This document shows, piece after piece, positions 24,894-34,848 of a stretch of 52,098 bases of DNA; within the stretch, counting starts at the first letter, position 1; every line of letters starts with the position of its first letter. Under the pieces are notes generated by a model. That model made no database searches and was not told where the DNA came from. It saw only the letters and a program-made list of their open reading frames with translations. Origin of the DNA: Planctomycetota bacterium (GTDB lineage: Bacteria; Planctomycetota; Planctomycetia; Planctomycetales; Planctomycetaceae); the NCBI GenBank assembly GCA_003671275.1, contig QWPB01000013.1:1-52098 (forward strand). The letters run 5' to 3'. The translations under genes and the position numbers were made by a program.

Positions 24894-27659
24894 TTACTCG
24901 GCAAACTGAAACTCATTCGACAGCAGCAGCACTTGGGCAATCTCCCATGCACTCTTGTCGTGCTTGAGCAGGTAGCTGGTGGCCCACCCCGCTTCGGTCG
25001 CATCCGGATCACGAGCCAGAATCTGTCGGAACAAAGCGGTTACCGTGGCGTCCGGCGTTTCGCGCTGGGCATCCGTGGCTGCCTGCCGGGCCAGTTCTTG
25101 AACGAAGGGGGCATTCATCGCGAACAGAGCCTGCTGCGGGACAGTCGTCTGCGGTCGCAACGGCTGGCTGGCATCGGGACTGGGAAAGTCAAAGGTCCGC
25201 AACAGACCCGAGAAATTGTTGCGATCAATGTAGGTGTAGACCGACCGGCGATGGGTGAAGGGCCGCTTCTCGATCTCGACGGGACGCCCCCCGATTCGGT
25301 CATCCAGGCTACCCGCCACGGCCAGCATGGAATCCCGCATCGGCTCGAAGGCCAGTCGGCGGCGGTTCTGTCGCCACACCAGTCGATTTTCGGGGTCCAC
25401 CGCGCGCGCGGTGGCATTGTCGATGATCGCCTGCTGATAGGTATGCGAAAGGACAATCTCGCGAATTAAGGCTTTCGTGGACCATCCGCTGTCGATCAAC
25501 CGTCCGGCCAGCCAGTCGAGCAGTTCCGGATGGGAAGGTGGCTCGGTACGCACTCCAAAGTCTCCCTGGGAGGGGACCAGTCCTGCTCCCAACAGCATCG
25601 CCCAGACCCGGTTGGCATAGACGCGTGCTGTCAGGGGATTTTGCGGGCTGGCAATCGCCTGGGCCAGTTCCAGCCGACCACTGCCGTTCGTAAAGCGGGG
25701 GCTGTCATTTCCCCCCAGAATTCGCGGCATACGGCGAGGAACCTGCGGTCCACGACGACCGGGATTGCCGCGTTCGAAGATCACCGGTTCATGTGGTTGA
25801 TCGTTATCTGCCAGCGTCATGGCGTGGGGAGGCGAACCAGGCGATGTCACCACCCACTCGGCCACCTTCTTGCGCAGATCCCGCACATGTTCTCGATGAT
25901 CGCGTCCGTAAACGCGTTCAAGCTGATCGCGAGGAAAGGCCCCCGGCGTGCCCTCTCCATACAGCACCTGCCGCAACTGTTCCTGATCGGGCTCGGGCAG
26001 GGCAGTCAGTTCCGGATGAGCTGTCTTCTCGCGTTCCCAGCGTTCGCGAACCTCCGTCAGGATCTGCCCATACAACTTCAGCAGATCCAGCCTTGTCGTC
26101 GGAGGAGTGTCCTTCAACCGCTGCCAAAGGAGCGGATGACAAGCCCCCTCAGCCCACCCATGGATGCGGGTTTTGGCGGCTTCGGCAAAGCCTTCATGCG
26201 GCAGCTCTCCCAGGTTCACCAGCGCGAACCAGACCGGGGAACCGATTTTGACCGACTGCTTCAGGTATTGCTCCCACTGATCAATTTGCTTATCCCTCAG
26301 TGGTGGATCGAATTTAGGATCAACATCCGGCGGCAGCTGGCCCGTGCGTTTGGCAGCCGCGATCAAATAATCCCCCACTCGATTACGGGCTCCCGTCGTC
26401 AGTTCTGCGTACACCTGATCGAGGTACTTGTCGACCTCGGCCTGACGCTTATTGAACTCTTCGCGGAATTTGATCGACTCGGGATCCTGGGAATCCAACT
26501 CACCAATCTGAGGCAGTTCTCCAGGCTCATGCGTACTCGCCATGACGCCATAGAGCGAGTAGTAGTCCGCAGCTGGAATGGGATCGTATTTGTGATCATG
26601 GCATCGGGCGCAGGTCAGGGTCATCCCCATGACTCCCCGTGAAATGACATCCAGACGGTCATCAATGATGTTGTTGACATCGTTCAAGAAACGCGGTCCC
26701 ACCGTCAAAAACCCCATGGCAGCCAGATTCGGATCCCCCTCAGGCAGCCCCAGCTTATCCGCTGCCAATTGCTCAATCAGAAAGCGGTCATAAGGCTTAT
26801 CGCTGTTGTACGCGGCAATCACGTAGTCCCGGTACGTGTACGAAAACGGGTAACGTCGTTCTTCGGTAAAGACATACCCCTTGGTATCCCCATAGCGAGC
26901 AATATCGAGCCAATGGCGTCCCCACCGCTCTCCGAAACGCGGAGAGGCCAGCAGGGCATCGACCAGATCGGCATCGGCCGTCGGCGAGGGATCGTGGACA
27001 AATGCCTCCACGTCTTCGTAGGTGGGTCGCAGCCCATGAAGGTCCGAATAGAGTCGACGAATGAGTGTGGCCCGATCAGCGACCACGGCAGGTTTCAAAT
27101 CCTGAGTGGCCAGCCGAGCCTGGACAAATCGATCGACGGGCGTCGCTACGGTCGCCGTCTCGGAAAGAACTGGCGGAATCGGGCGGGAGATTGCCTGGTA
27201 CGCCCAATGGCTCCGGGCGGTGGCATCGAAGTCGATCTCACCGTCTGGACGACGCACGAAAGGTGCTGGTCCCGAGCTGGCAGCAGCGGCATCTTTCGGC
27301 CAAGGGGCACCTTGCTGCACCCATTGAGTCAGCAGGTCGATCTTGTCCTGGGAGAGCTTGCCCTTGGGCGGCATCTGGGTGTCGCCTGCCGCATAGTTCA
27401 CAACCTGGATCAGTCGGCTTTGAGCTGGCTGTCCCGGCGTGATCAGGTGTGGAAAAACCGCATCCCGTCGGTCGAGGCGAACATCCCCTTGCTGTTTTGT
27501 CGCCCCATGGCATTCCTGGCAACTTTCAGCCAGGAGGGGACGAATCTTGGTTTCAAAAAACTGGACCGCTTCGGCGGATGGTTCTTCCGCGGGCAAGGCG
27601 ATCGCGCCCACGGAAAAAAACAGTCCGATGAGACCGAACAAGTATGAGCGTGCATCCAT
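24894..27659 (-). CDS. Planctomycete cytochrome protein with PSCyt1, PSCyt2 (DUF1549) and PSD1 (DUF1553) domains
   Basis: 921 aa with signal peptide (about 1-24). The PSCyt1 haem site is C47-x2-C50-H51 (ESCQECHG) with TQMPPKG as the likely axial Met. DUF1549 follows at about 160-370 (DRFVQARLATQDLKP, RWGRHWLDIARYGDT, and a second C-x2-C-H in TCARCHDHKYDP). A long middle leads to DUF1553 at about 650-915 (GRLELAQAIASPQNPLTARV, NRVWAMLLGAGLV, PSHPELLDWLAGRLI). Such proteins are abundant in planctomycetes, usually followed by a DUF1501 gene with which they are thought to act in electron-coupled breakdown of complex sugars. No DUF1501 gene lies beside this one; the next gene downstream is convergent. 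Confidence 0.93.
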   Translation of the reverse strand: MDARSYLFGLIGLFFSVGAIALPAEEPSAEAVQFFETKIRPLLAESCQECHGATKQQGDVRLDRRDAVFPHLITPGQPAQSRLIQVVNYAAGDTQMPPKGKLSQDKIDLLTQWVQQGAPWPKDAAAASSGPAPFVRRPDGEIDFDATARSHWAYQAISRPIPPVLSETATVATPVDRFVQARLATQDLKPAVVADRATLIRRLYSDLHGLRPTYEDVEAFVHDPSPTADADLVDALLASPRFGERWGRHWLDIARYGDTKGYVFTEERRYPFSYTYRDYVIAAYNSDKPYDRFLIEQLAADKLGLPEGDPNLAAMGFLTVGPRFLNDVNNIIDDRLDVISRGVMGMTLTCARCHDHKYDPIPAADYYSLYGVMASTHEPGELPQIGELDSQDPESIKFREEFNKRQAEVDKYLDQVYAELTTGARNRVGDYLIAAAKRTGQLPPDVDPKFDPPLRDKQIDQWEQYLKQSVKIGSPVWFALVNLGELPHEGFAEAAKTRIHGWAEGACHPLLWQRLKDTPPTTRLDLLKLYGQILTEVRERWEREKTAHPELTALPEPDQEQLRQVLYGEGTPGAFPRDQLERVYGRDHREHVRDLRKKVAEWVVTSPGSPPHAMTLADNDQPHEPVIFERGNPGRRGPQVPRRMPRILGGNDSPRFTNGSGRLELAQAIASPQNPLTARVYANRVWAMLLGAGLVPSQGDFGVRTEPPSHPELLDWLAGRLIDSGWSTKALIREIVLSHTYQQAIIDNATARAVDPENRLVWRQNRRRLAFEPMRDSMLAVAGSLDDRIGGRPVEIEKRPFTHRRSVYTYIDRNNFSGLLRTFDFPSPDASQPLRPQTTVPQQALFAMNAPFVQELARQAATDAQRETPDATVTALFRQILARDPDATEAGWATSYLLKHDKSAWEIAQVLLLSNEFQFAE

Positions 27660-27823
27660 GATGGGAGGCTATCGGCGGGAGAAGAAGGCGGGACAATGCC
27701 AAGCGCGGAACGCCCAACATTGCAGTACGCATTCTATGGGCCTGATTCGTCTCTGACGAGGGGAAACCAGGAATGAGATTCCCCTGTCCCGCAGGCACAC
27801 CCCGATTGTCGCCGCCAATCCCG

Positions 27824-28282
27824 TCATTCCTTCAGATCCAGCAGCAGGGTTTCTGAGCCTTCCTGGGGAATGATCAGTACCAAGCCCGATGTTTCCGCGT
27901 TCATGTATTTTTCAGGAATGGACATGGCCTGCTTGGCAGGCTTTTTCAACATCGGCGCATCGTGACCCGTTTCCGAATAGGGCACGTCCGCAGAAGGTGG
28001 CGTCTTGAGCACTGCCACCCCATATGTTCCGGGAACTGCCCCGGACTCGGGCGGAAAAGCAATCAGCTCGAATCGCCCGGTGCCATCCGAGACTGCACTG
28101 GCCGCGGTGCCTTTCTCCGTGGTGGGAGCAATCACGATGATGGCATTATCAAGCGGCTTGCCCTGAAAGCGAATCCCGCCTTTAGCGATGACGGTCTTAG
28201 GACGCGCAGCTTTGTGCGCATCATCCCCCCCCGCACAACTCCACAGAGCCAGGCAACACAGACTAAGCGCGATGAATCGCAC
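27824..28282 (-). CDS. Small lipoprotein with carboxypeptidase-regulatory-like fold, DUF1559 partner
   Basis: 152 aa from GTG 28282, with GAAGGGG as ribosome site. The leader RFIALSLCCLALWSCAGG ends in a cysteine that can serve as a lipobox (LWSC). The mature domain is beta-rich (GGIRFQGKPLDNAIIVIAPT, SDGTGRFELIAFPPESGAVP, GTYGVAVLK), the transthyretin-like layout seen in planctomycete lipoproteins that stand next to DUF1559 genes. It lies directly downstream of the DUF1559 gene on the same strand, with a hairpin in between. The function of the pair is unknown; surface or S-layer-like roles have been suggested for DUF1559. Confidence 0.8.
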   Translation of the reverse strand: MRFIALSLCCLALWSCAGGDDAHKAARPKTVIAKGGIRFQGKPLDNAIIVIAPTTEKGTAASAVSDGTGRFELIAFPPESGAVPGTYGVAVLKTPPSADVPYSETGHDAPMLKKPAKQAMSIPEKYMNAETSGLVLIIPQEGSETLLLDLKE

Positions 28283-28300
28283 GACAACCCCTTCAAAGAG

Positions 28301-28327
28301 GACGGCGCGTTCCTGGAACGCGCCGTC
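28301..28327. terminator. GC-rich hairpin ahead of the lipoprotein gene
   Basis: A 13-base inverted repeat GACGGCGCGTTCC / GGAACGCGCCGTC with a single central T; in practice an 11-base stem with a 5-base loop. It lies 19 bases ahead of the lipoprotein GTG. It may end or attenuate transcription from the DUF1559 gene, separating dosage of the two; no U run follows. Confidence 0.45.
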
Positions 28328-28438
28328 GCGTTGAAAACATCACGAAGAATCGAAGCCGCAACGGGCTCCCAGTCACATCTGGGATTTCGGGTTCGGCAAT
28401 TCCGCCAGAAAACAGACGGAACGGCCTGCCCATCTCGG

Positions 28439-28530
28439 GGACTCAATCAATTCAGTGGGACTCAAACAATCCAGTGGCACAGGGATTCCTGCCTGTGCCG
28501 ACTGAAATGCCTGGCCGACTGAAATGAGTG
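28439..28530. repeat. Two short tandem duplications around a family B palindrome
   Basis: A 19-base unit (GGACTCAATCAATTCAGTG) is repeated at once in slightly changed form (28439-28457, 28458-28476). A palindrome follows (GGCACAGG ... CCTGTGCC, 28476-28499, centre GATTCCTG), then a 17-base unit GCCGACTGAAATG plus four bases repeated twice (28497-28513, 28514-28530). The palindrome shares ATTCCTGCCTG with the repeat at 35168-35183. Confidence 0.75.
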
Positions 28531-28541
28531 GTGCGTCTTTG

Positions 28542-29602
28542 TTAGAACTCACCGACCACTTCACCGCTCCCCCGGCTCCCCAACGCTCCCCAGACCCCAT
28601 AGGGGCTGCGTCCCGAACTGTTGGGGGCGGGTACAGCCGTCGCCTGGTTCCCGGCGTCGATGTTTTCGCTGATAAAACGAACCGCACCATCGGTCATCAG
28701 ACAGTGCGTTCCTCCCACGTGGAGACTGCCGGTGTTGTACATCCCGAGATGCCAATGACTGGCTCCACCGGTGAAGCAACTCGCGGAATTCGGCGGTGTC
28801 GCGGTGGAGAACGCGGAGAAGTAGGCTCCACCATCACCCCAACGATAACCACGGGTCGTGTCACCCGAATATCCACCAGCGGGGTATTACGGGTCTGCTT
28901 ATTGTAGAGTGCGGTGCAGGCTGCTGGATTCGAGATCCCAGTGGTTGCTGCCACGGCCCCCTGTCCGTTGACATCGGTCGGAGCAATCGCCTCGGCCATG
29001 GCGATGGTGTTCGAGGTGCCATCGGTGCAATCTCGAATGCCGTAGCAGGCCAGGGCTGCAAACATCCCGCGAGTTCGGACGATGATCGGAGTCGCCGATG
29101 TATTGCCGTCGCCGTTACCGGCGGCCCCATCTCCGGCACAGAACACGTAGTTCCGCTTGCCGCGCAAAGCACCGACGGGCGGCACAGCGCCTGGATCACT
29201 CGGACAAGTCATCGTCGGGAATGTCCGGTTCCAAGGGGCCGTATTGTTCCAGGGTGGCTGAGAAGAACCGCCCGCAGCCAGTGCGGAAACAATGTTGGCC
29301 ACTGCCGACTGATCGTAGTAGGGAAGCAGCGCCACGACACCGCTGACACGGGTCCGCAGCCCGAGACCTCCCAGTGGTGCCCCGGATCCGCCGGTGTACG
29401 GACAGAACATGTTGAACACTTCATGGTAATTGTGCAGCGCCAAGCCGAACTGCTTCAGGTTGTTTTTGCACTGGCTGCGACGAGCCGCCTCACGAGCCTG
29501 CTGCACAGCGGGCAATAAGAGAGCAATGAGCACAGCGATGATCGCGATCACCACCAACAGTTCAATCAGCGTGAATCCACGCCGGACGAGGGAAGTTTTC
29601 AT
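28542..29602 (-). pseudogene. DUF1559 protein with type IV pilin-like leader, frameshifted near its 3' end
   Basis: The N-terminal part from ATG 29602 is canonical: [20 protein letters not shown] (prepilin leader, cleavage before F), [20 protein letters not shown], then the DUF1559 body with CPSDPG and [11 protein letters not shown]. The frame then runs into a meaningless Pro/Arg-rich tail and stops at 28697. The expected C-terminus, RGYRWGDGG, then [20 protein letters not shown] and GALGSRGSGEVVGEF, is intact in another frame down to 28542. The switch lies at or close to a run of three G (plus strand) at 28853-28855; one extra base there would restore a 360-aa protein. So this is either a recent inactivating deletion or a sequence error. 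Members are secreted proteins of unknown function. Confidence 0.85.
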
Positions 29603-29908
29603 CGTAACGACACCCTTTGACAAGACAGGAATAAGATGAGAGGAGTCAGTATCCGGTGAGACGAACGTTCACCGTAACTCATTGCAGGGTATACCCTATC
29701 GAACTATTTGTCAAATAATCAAAAATTCCAGTAGAAAACAACCCATGAAATCCGTGCGCAGCTCAATCACTTCGCAACCGCCTCCGAAACGGCTGCCTTT
29801 TTCATTACCGACTGACTCCGGTATCATCTCGATTCGACGTAAGCTCCACTGTCAACAACCGTTTGTTGCCAGGACTCCGCGGTGGCCCCTTCGGATTACA
29901 AACAGACC

Positions 29909-31411
29909 ATGGCTGAACGTGTCTATCTGGCGGTTGATCTGGGAGCGGAAAGTGGGCGGGTAATCGCCGGGAAACTGCAAAACGGGATCGTCAGCCTCGA
30001 AGAAATTCACCGTTTCCCCAACGGCCCGATCAACATGGCGGGCACCCGCCGCTGGGATGTCCTGCGGCTGTGGTCGGACATTCAGGATGGCTTGACGCTC
30101 GCCGCTCGGAAGTTTGGAGACAGCATTGTCTCGGTGGGCGTGGATACCTGGGGGGTCGATTACGTCCTGCTCTCCAAATCCGGCGAAGTCCTCGGCCAGC
30201 CATACAACTACCGCGACCCGCGCACGACCGGCATGCTGGCGCACGCCTTCACCCAGGTGGCCAAGCCTGACATCTTCGCCCAGACCGGCGTCCAGTTCAT
30301 GGAGATCAACACCCTGTACCAGGTGATCGCCATGCAGCTGAAAGATCCCGAATTGATGGCTCATGCGGATCGCTTCCTGATGATGCCGGACTTCTTTCAC
30401 TGGCTGCTGTGCGGCAGCCGGGTGGTGGAATTCACCAATGCAACCACGACGCAGTTCTTTCACCCGACCCACCGCGACTGGTCATACGACCTGCTGCGAA
30501 AATTCAATATCCCCACATCGATCTTTCCCGAGGTCGTCCCGCCGGGTACGAAGCTGGGGCGGCTGCGTGATGATGTGATTGTGCGAACCGGCCTGCCCAA
30601 GATCGATGTCGTGGCCCCGCCGACGCATGATACGGGGGCTGCAGTCGCCGCGGTGCCGACGGAGAATACGGGACATGCCAATTGGGCCTACATCAGTTCC
30701 GGAACCTGGTCATTGATTGGCGTCGAGGTCCAGGAGGCGGTACTGGGCCCGCTGGCCCTGGAGCTGAATGTCACCAATGAAGGGGGCGTCGACGGGACGT
30801 ACCGGCTGCTCAAAAACGTGATGGGGCTGTGGCTGGTGCAGGAGTGTCGTCGGTCATTCGAGCGCAAGGGCCGCAAATACGAATACGCCGAGTTGGTGAC
30901 CCTCGCCCAGGCTGCCGAGCCGTTCCGAACCTTGATCGACCCGAACGACCACGAGTTCCTCAGCCCGGACGACATGGCCACCGCGATCGAGGCGTGGTGC
31001 CGCCGGGTGGGTGAGCCGATCCCTGAGACCGACGGACAGCTGGTTCGCTGCTGCCTGGAGAGCCTGGCCTTCAAGTACCGGCAAGTGCTGAAGGGGATCG
31101 AAGAACTGACCGGAACCCCGATCGAAGTGATCCACGTCGTCGGTGGCGGCGGCAAGAACGAGATTCTTAACCAGTTTACCGCCAGCGCCAGCGGCAAGCC
31201 GGTCATCGCGGGCCCGACGGAAGCGACCGCCCTCGGCAACGTGTTGATTCAGGCACGGGCTGCGGGTGACATCGGCTCGCTGGCCGAGATTCGCGATGTG
31301 GTCCGGCATTCGTACCAGCACGAGATGAAGTCGTTCCCCGCACACGACACCGCAGCCTGGGATGCCCAGTATCCCCGGTTTCTGGGCCTGCTCCGCAAGG
31401 GCGTGATCTAA
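29909..31411 (+). CDS. rhaB: Rhamnulokinase
   Basis: About 500 aa, FGGY sugar-kinase family. The phosphate-binding start [60 protein letters not shown] and the late [20 protein letters not shown] are all characteristic of RhaB, which phosphorylates L-rhamnulose at O1 with ATP. ATG 29909 is chosen because homologous kinases begin just before the [13 protein letters not shown] strand; an in-frame GTG at 29882 is an alternative. No rhaA, rhaD or rhaM is nearby, so the pathway genes are not clustered here. It ends ahead of a hairpin at 31433-31454. Confidence 0.92.
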   Translation: MAERVYLAVDLGAESGRVIAGKLQNGIVSLEEIHRFPNGPINMAGTRRWDVLRLWSDIQDGLTLAARKFGDSIVSVGVDTWGVDYVLLSKSGEVLGQPYNYRDPRTTGMLAHAFTQVAKPDIFAQTGVQFMEINTLYQVIAMQLKDPELMAHADRFLMMPDFFHWLLCGSRVVEFTNATTTQFFHPTHRDWSYDLLRKFNIPTSIFPEVVPPGTKLGRLRDDVIVRTGLPKIDVVAPPTHDTGAAVAAVPTENTGHANWAYISSGTWSLIGVEVQEAVLGPLALELNVTNEGGVDGTYRLLKNVMGLWLVQECRRSFERKGRKYEYAELVTLAQAAEPFRTLIDPNDHEFLSPDDMATAIEAWCRRVGEPIPETDGQLVRCCLESLAFKYRQVLKGIEELTGTPIEVIHVVGGGGKNEILNQFTASASGKPVIAGPTEATALGNVLIQARAAGDIGSLAEIRDVVRHSYQHEMKSFPAHDTAAWDAQYPRFLGLLRKGVI

Positions 31412-31432
31412 GCACCGCACGGTGAAGGCGTA

Positions 31433-31454
31433 GCAGAATTCATAAGAATTCTGC
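31433..31454. repeat. Palindrome with two EcoRI sites after rhaB
   Basis: Perfect 9-base arms GCAGAATTC and GAATTCTGC with loop ATAA. Flanking CACGG (31418-31422) and CCGTG (31454-31458) can pair outside it. AT-rich stem and no U run, so it is a weak terminator at best; it may be a dispersed element. Confidence 0.7.
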
Positions 31455-31560
31455 CGTGAGTTCCTGCTGATGCCAGTGGCGAGGGCCGCCCCTCCGGTAT
31501 GATTCGCGAGATGGCCCGATCGGCCTGCCCGTTAGGTCGCGCAGCGATCAGTTGCCTCCT

Positions 31561-31700
31561 CCTTGGCGGGGTGGTCCGAACGCGGCGCTGAGCGTTGGGG
31601 TTGCAGGGCAACAAAAAGTTACGCGGGAGGTGCCGCCATTCACGCCCTCTTGTGCCTTCGTCCGCCGGACATCCCAGGCGATCTCTAGTTCACCCCGCCA
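31561..31700 (+). repeat. Direct repeat family C, copy 1 (at the 3' end of the kinase-WD40 gene)
   Basis: Aligned by eye without gaps to 34849-34988, with 101 of the first 120 bases identical. It ends 3 bases from the stop codon of the kinase gene (31703). Translated on the plus strand, both copies read PWRGGPNAALSVGVAGQQKV, with all four differences in these 20 codons being silent. Confidence 0.85.
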
Positions 31701-31702
31701 TC

Positions 31703-34700
31703 TCAATTGGAGGGAGCGAGGCGGTTTGCAGACCAGATTGTGACTTGATCAAACTCTCCTCGCACCTCGCTATTTGCCCCAAATACCCCCAGTTGCAACT
31801 TCGAAGGAAGTGGATTGTCGTGCAGCCGAATCGGCTCACAGATCGCAGCCCCATTCATGTAGATCGCTAACGACTGGTCTCGAATAACCACCAGCAATCG
31901 ATTGTACTCGCTGATTGGACGAACTGCCGGATGTATGATCGGTCCGATCTGGGGGGCATGCCATGGGTCGGCATGGGCTCCGATCGGCTCAACCCGCACT
32001 TCTCCCAGGTTCCCGTCCACAATCACTTGGAATCCGATCTCTTTGGTCGAATTTCCTCCCAGCGAGCGAAAGAGGACGAGACCCCATCCGCCAGATGTCC
32101 CTTGTTGCACCCGCCCGACAACTTCACAGGCAAAATCATGATCGAACGTGAGCGGGTGCTGGCTGACACGCCAATTGGCCCGTGTGGGACGAATCACATA
32201 GTGCCCATGTTCGTAAGTGGCCCGGGGGGTATTGGGCTCAACCGCGAAGAGCGCCTTCCAGCCGCTGGGAATCGTGAAATCGTCATGGAGGAGTCTCTCT
32301 GTCATTGAGAATTCGGGAGCCTGAACGCGATCGTTCAAAATGGTCAGGGAAGATTGAATCGCCGCACGCTGGATCGATGAGGGAGGGGCCCCAATACTCA
32401 ATCGCCATAAACGCGCGACCGAGTCCTTTCCCCCGGTGACGACGTGTCGCCCATCTCGGCAAAACACCACCGACTCCAGACCCGTCGTGAATTCGTCAGA
32501 CCGATAACATCGAAGCTGTTCGCCATCAAGAACGCTCCAGATGCGTAGTGATCCATCTCCTGAAGTTGACGCCAAAAGCTCTCCGTTTGGAGATACTGCC
32601 ACTTGAAACACGCCCGCCAGATGTCCTCGGAAGACTCGTTCAATGGCCCCGGTCTCCAGGTTCCAAAGGCGAATCAAGCCATCCAGGCAACTGGTGACGG
32701 CCCGATGACCATCCGGTAGTACGCGGATTTCGGTAACGACCCCGGGATGCGACGACTGACCAACAATCCGATCGGAGCCACCTTCGGTGTCCCAAATTCG
32801 TACCCGACGATCCGCACTGATTGTGACAATCCGTCGATCGTCCGGCATCCAGGAGGCCGAACTCCATGTTGGCTGATTCCCATGCAAACGATGGACTTCT
32901 TGATGCGTATCGAGATTCCACATACGAACCGTACTATCATCGTGGGCCGAGATCAGTCGGCGTCCATCGGTCGTGAACCGGGCAGTCGGGGCTCCCAAGG
33001 GCACTCCCTGCAATTCGAACAGGGGCTCGCCAGCTTTGGTTCCCCAGAAGTTGATCGGTCCCACACTTTGAGATGCCAGTATTCGCTCTCCTTCGGGGGA
33101 GAACTCAATGTGCCAATAATCTTTGGAAATTCGCCCTAATCGGCGGAGCGGCGTGCCGGTCTGCATATCCCACAATTGCACGACCCCACCTGACCCGGAG
33201 GTGGCCAACATGCGAGAGTCTGGAGAAACGGCTACCCCCATGATCCAACCCGTAGAAGCACGAAACGCATGAACTTGCCCATCGATGACTTCAGGGTGGA
33301 TCGATGAGAGTTCGAACGACGATCGCACTGCGGGCTGCGTCTCTGGAGGGCTTTGCTGGCGGGTAATGGCACCGTGTGACAACGTGGGGGCGGCTACGGT
33401 CTCCGGAACGCTGGATGCCGTGGTGGTGACGACTCCCGTGCTACGTCCTTTCCAAACCCAATAAGCGAGCCCTCCGAATATTGCACAGGCCACCAAGCCC
33501 AGCAGTACCGGTGCGATCCGTTGACGCCAGAGGGAACTGCGGGGCTCCAGAGAAACATCTGCACTGACATCCCGGAGAAACCGTGAAACGGCTGACAGAA
33601 GATTTTTACTGGCTGCGGGAGTCTGTTCCCGGACTGGCCCGGGACTGACCACGGGCGAGGCAGGGACGAGTAAGGTCGATTCCCTCGCAGATACTGCGCG
33701 TTGGTCAGGGCGGATGATCGGTCGGCTCACGAGCAGGCAGAGGTTGTGACCTTTCGTGAACTTTCGCAATGCCACCTCCAGTTCAGAGGGAGTTGTAAAC
33801 CGTTCCGCAGGATCCTTGGCCAGCAGACGATGGACCACGACTGCGAGTGAAGCTGGCACATCGTCCCGGAGATCACCAATGGGAGACGGTTGGTCACTGG
33901 ACTGGGGAATTCGCTGGCGAAGGTCGTGTGTGCGACGGGGGCCGCCGAATGGCGGCACTCCTGTGAGCAGGTGGTACAACGTCGCTCCCAGGCTGTACAG
34001 GTCCGCCCGAATGTCGACCAAATGTGAGTCGTGCTCCTGCTCGGGGGCCATGTATTTGGGCGTTCCCATGACCTGCCCGGTCCGAGTCAGATCACTCTCC
34101 TGAGCCTCCGACTCGGACTCTATTAATGCCAGACCGAGATCGAGGATCTTGACAATCCCCTTGCTCGACACAATGAGATTGGACGGCTTGATGTCGCGGT
34201 GGACAAGTCCATGCTCGTGGACATGCTGCAGCCCCGCAGCGGCTTGTCTCACGATTTCGCAAGCATCGGAGATGGTGAGTCGGCCAAACTCTTTGAGCAA
34301 CGAGCCAATGTCTCGTCCATCGACATACTCCATTACCAGATACTGCTGCCCCTGCTCCTCCCCGGCATGATGTGCTCGGACAATATGCGGATGATCGAGC
34401 TTTGCGACGGCCCGCATTTCTCGCTCGAATCGCTCCACGGCCTGGGGTTCCCATAGAGATTGTCTCAACAGAATTTTTACGGCCTCAATCCGATCGAGCT
34501 TACGATGTCTGGCCTTGAAGACCGTTCCCATGCCTCCTTGGCCGAGCTTCTCCAGTAATGCATACGGTCCGAGTTGAGCGAAAGACGCGTCTGCCGGGCC
34601 CACTGGGCCGGCTGGGGGAGCCACACCGTGGTCATCTTTCCGGGACACATCTTCCTGGCAGGCATCCGCATGGGGGTGGGATTTCAGGCTTTCCAACCGG

Positions 34701-34813
34701 GATTCGCAGACGTGGCAGGTCTGAAGGTGTGACTTAACAGTTGAGAGGTCATCCAGTGAAAGATTTCCGTGCAAGTAAGAGGACAATTGCTGAAGTGACG
34801 GGCAGAGCGACAT
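31703..34813 (-). CDS. Ser/Thr protein kinase with anti-sigma-type zinc finger, membrane helix, WD40 propeller and C-terminal jelly-roll domain
   Basis: 1036 aa. Residues 1-45 hold an anti-sigma zinc finger (HLQTCHVCESRLE, H29-x3-C33-x2-C36). The kinase domain (about 84-345) is complete: GQGGMG loop (91-96), K113, HRDIKPSN (205-212), DLG (225-227), APE (256-258). A membrane helix at about 437-457 (IAPVLLGLVACAIFGGLAYW) splits it from an outer part with about seven WD40 repeats at 515-815 (MGVAVSPDSRMLATSGSGG, VQLWDMQTG, VRIWDTEGG, LRIWSVLDGE). A beta-rich C-terminal domain follows (about 855-1030; LLHDDFTIPSGWKAL, FDQVTIWSANRL) like 3-keto-disaccharide hydrolase/LamG folds. It probably senses an extracellular ligand and signals inside. 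It is closely bracketed by direct repeats at 31561-31700 and 34849-34988. Confidence 0.93.
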   Translation of the reverse strand: MSLCPSLQQLSSYLHGNLSLDDLSTVKSHLQTCHVCESRLESLKSHPHADACQEDVSRKDDHGVAPPAGPVGPADASFAQLGPYALLEKLGQGGMGTVFKARHRKLDRIEAVKILLRQSLWEPQAVERFEREMRAVAKLDHPHIVRAHHAGEEQGQQYLVMEYVDGRDIGSLLKEFGRLTISDACEIVRQAAAGLQHVHEHGLVHRDIKPSNLIVSSKGIVKILDLGLALIESESEAQESDLTRTGQVMGTPKYMAPEQEHDSHLVDIRADLYSLGATLYHLLTGVPPFGGPRRTHDLRQRIPQSSDQPSPIGDLRDDVPASLAVVVHRLLAKDPAERFTTPSELEVALRKFTKGHNLCLLVSRPIIRPDQRAVSARESTLLVPASPVVSPGPVREQTPAASKNLLSAVSRFLRDVSADVSLEPRSSLWRQRIAPVLLGLVACAIFGGLAYWVWKGRSTGVVTTTASSVPETVAAPTLSHGAITRQQSPPETQPAVRSSFELSSIHPEVIDGQVHAFRASTGWIMGVAVSPDSRMLATSGSGGVVQLWDMQTGTPLRRLGRISKDYWHIEFSPEGERILASQSVGPINFWGTKAGEPLFELQGVPLGAPTARFTTDGRRLISAHDDSTVRMWNLDTHQEVHRLHGNQPTWSSASWMPDDRRIVTISADRRVRIWDTEGGSDRIVGQSSHPGVVTEIRVLPDGHRAVTSCLDGLIRLWNLETGAIERVFRGHLAGVFQVAVSPNGELLASTSGDGSLRIWSVLDGEQLRCYRSDEFTTGLESVVFCRDGRHVVTGGKDSVARLWRLSIGAPPSSIQRAAIQSSLTILNDRVQAPEFSMTERLLHDDFTIPSGWKALFAVEPNTPRATYEHGHYVIRPTRANWRVSQHPLTFDHDFACEVVGRVQQGTSGGWGLVLFRSLGGNSTKEIGFQVIVDGNLGEVRVEPIGAHADPWHAPQIGPIIHPAVRPISEYNRLLVVIRDQSLAIYMNGAAICEPIRLHDNPLPSKLQLGVFGANSEVRGEFDQVTIWSANRLAPSN

Positions 34814-34848
34814 ATCGCAATCCTCTACTCAACTACACCCAGGGTGAA

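Noticed and set aside
25530-27647. Plus-strand open frames inside the PSCyt1/PSD1 gene
   Set aside because: The minus-strand protein has two haem motifs and DUF1549/DUF1553 signatures across the whole length; the opposite frames have none.
29750-31600. A rhamnose catabolic operon around the rhamnulokinase
   Set aside because: Neither isomerase, aldolase nor mutarotase genes are present; the neighbours are a DUF1559 gene and a kinase.
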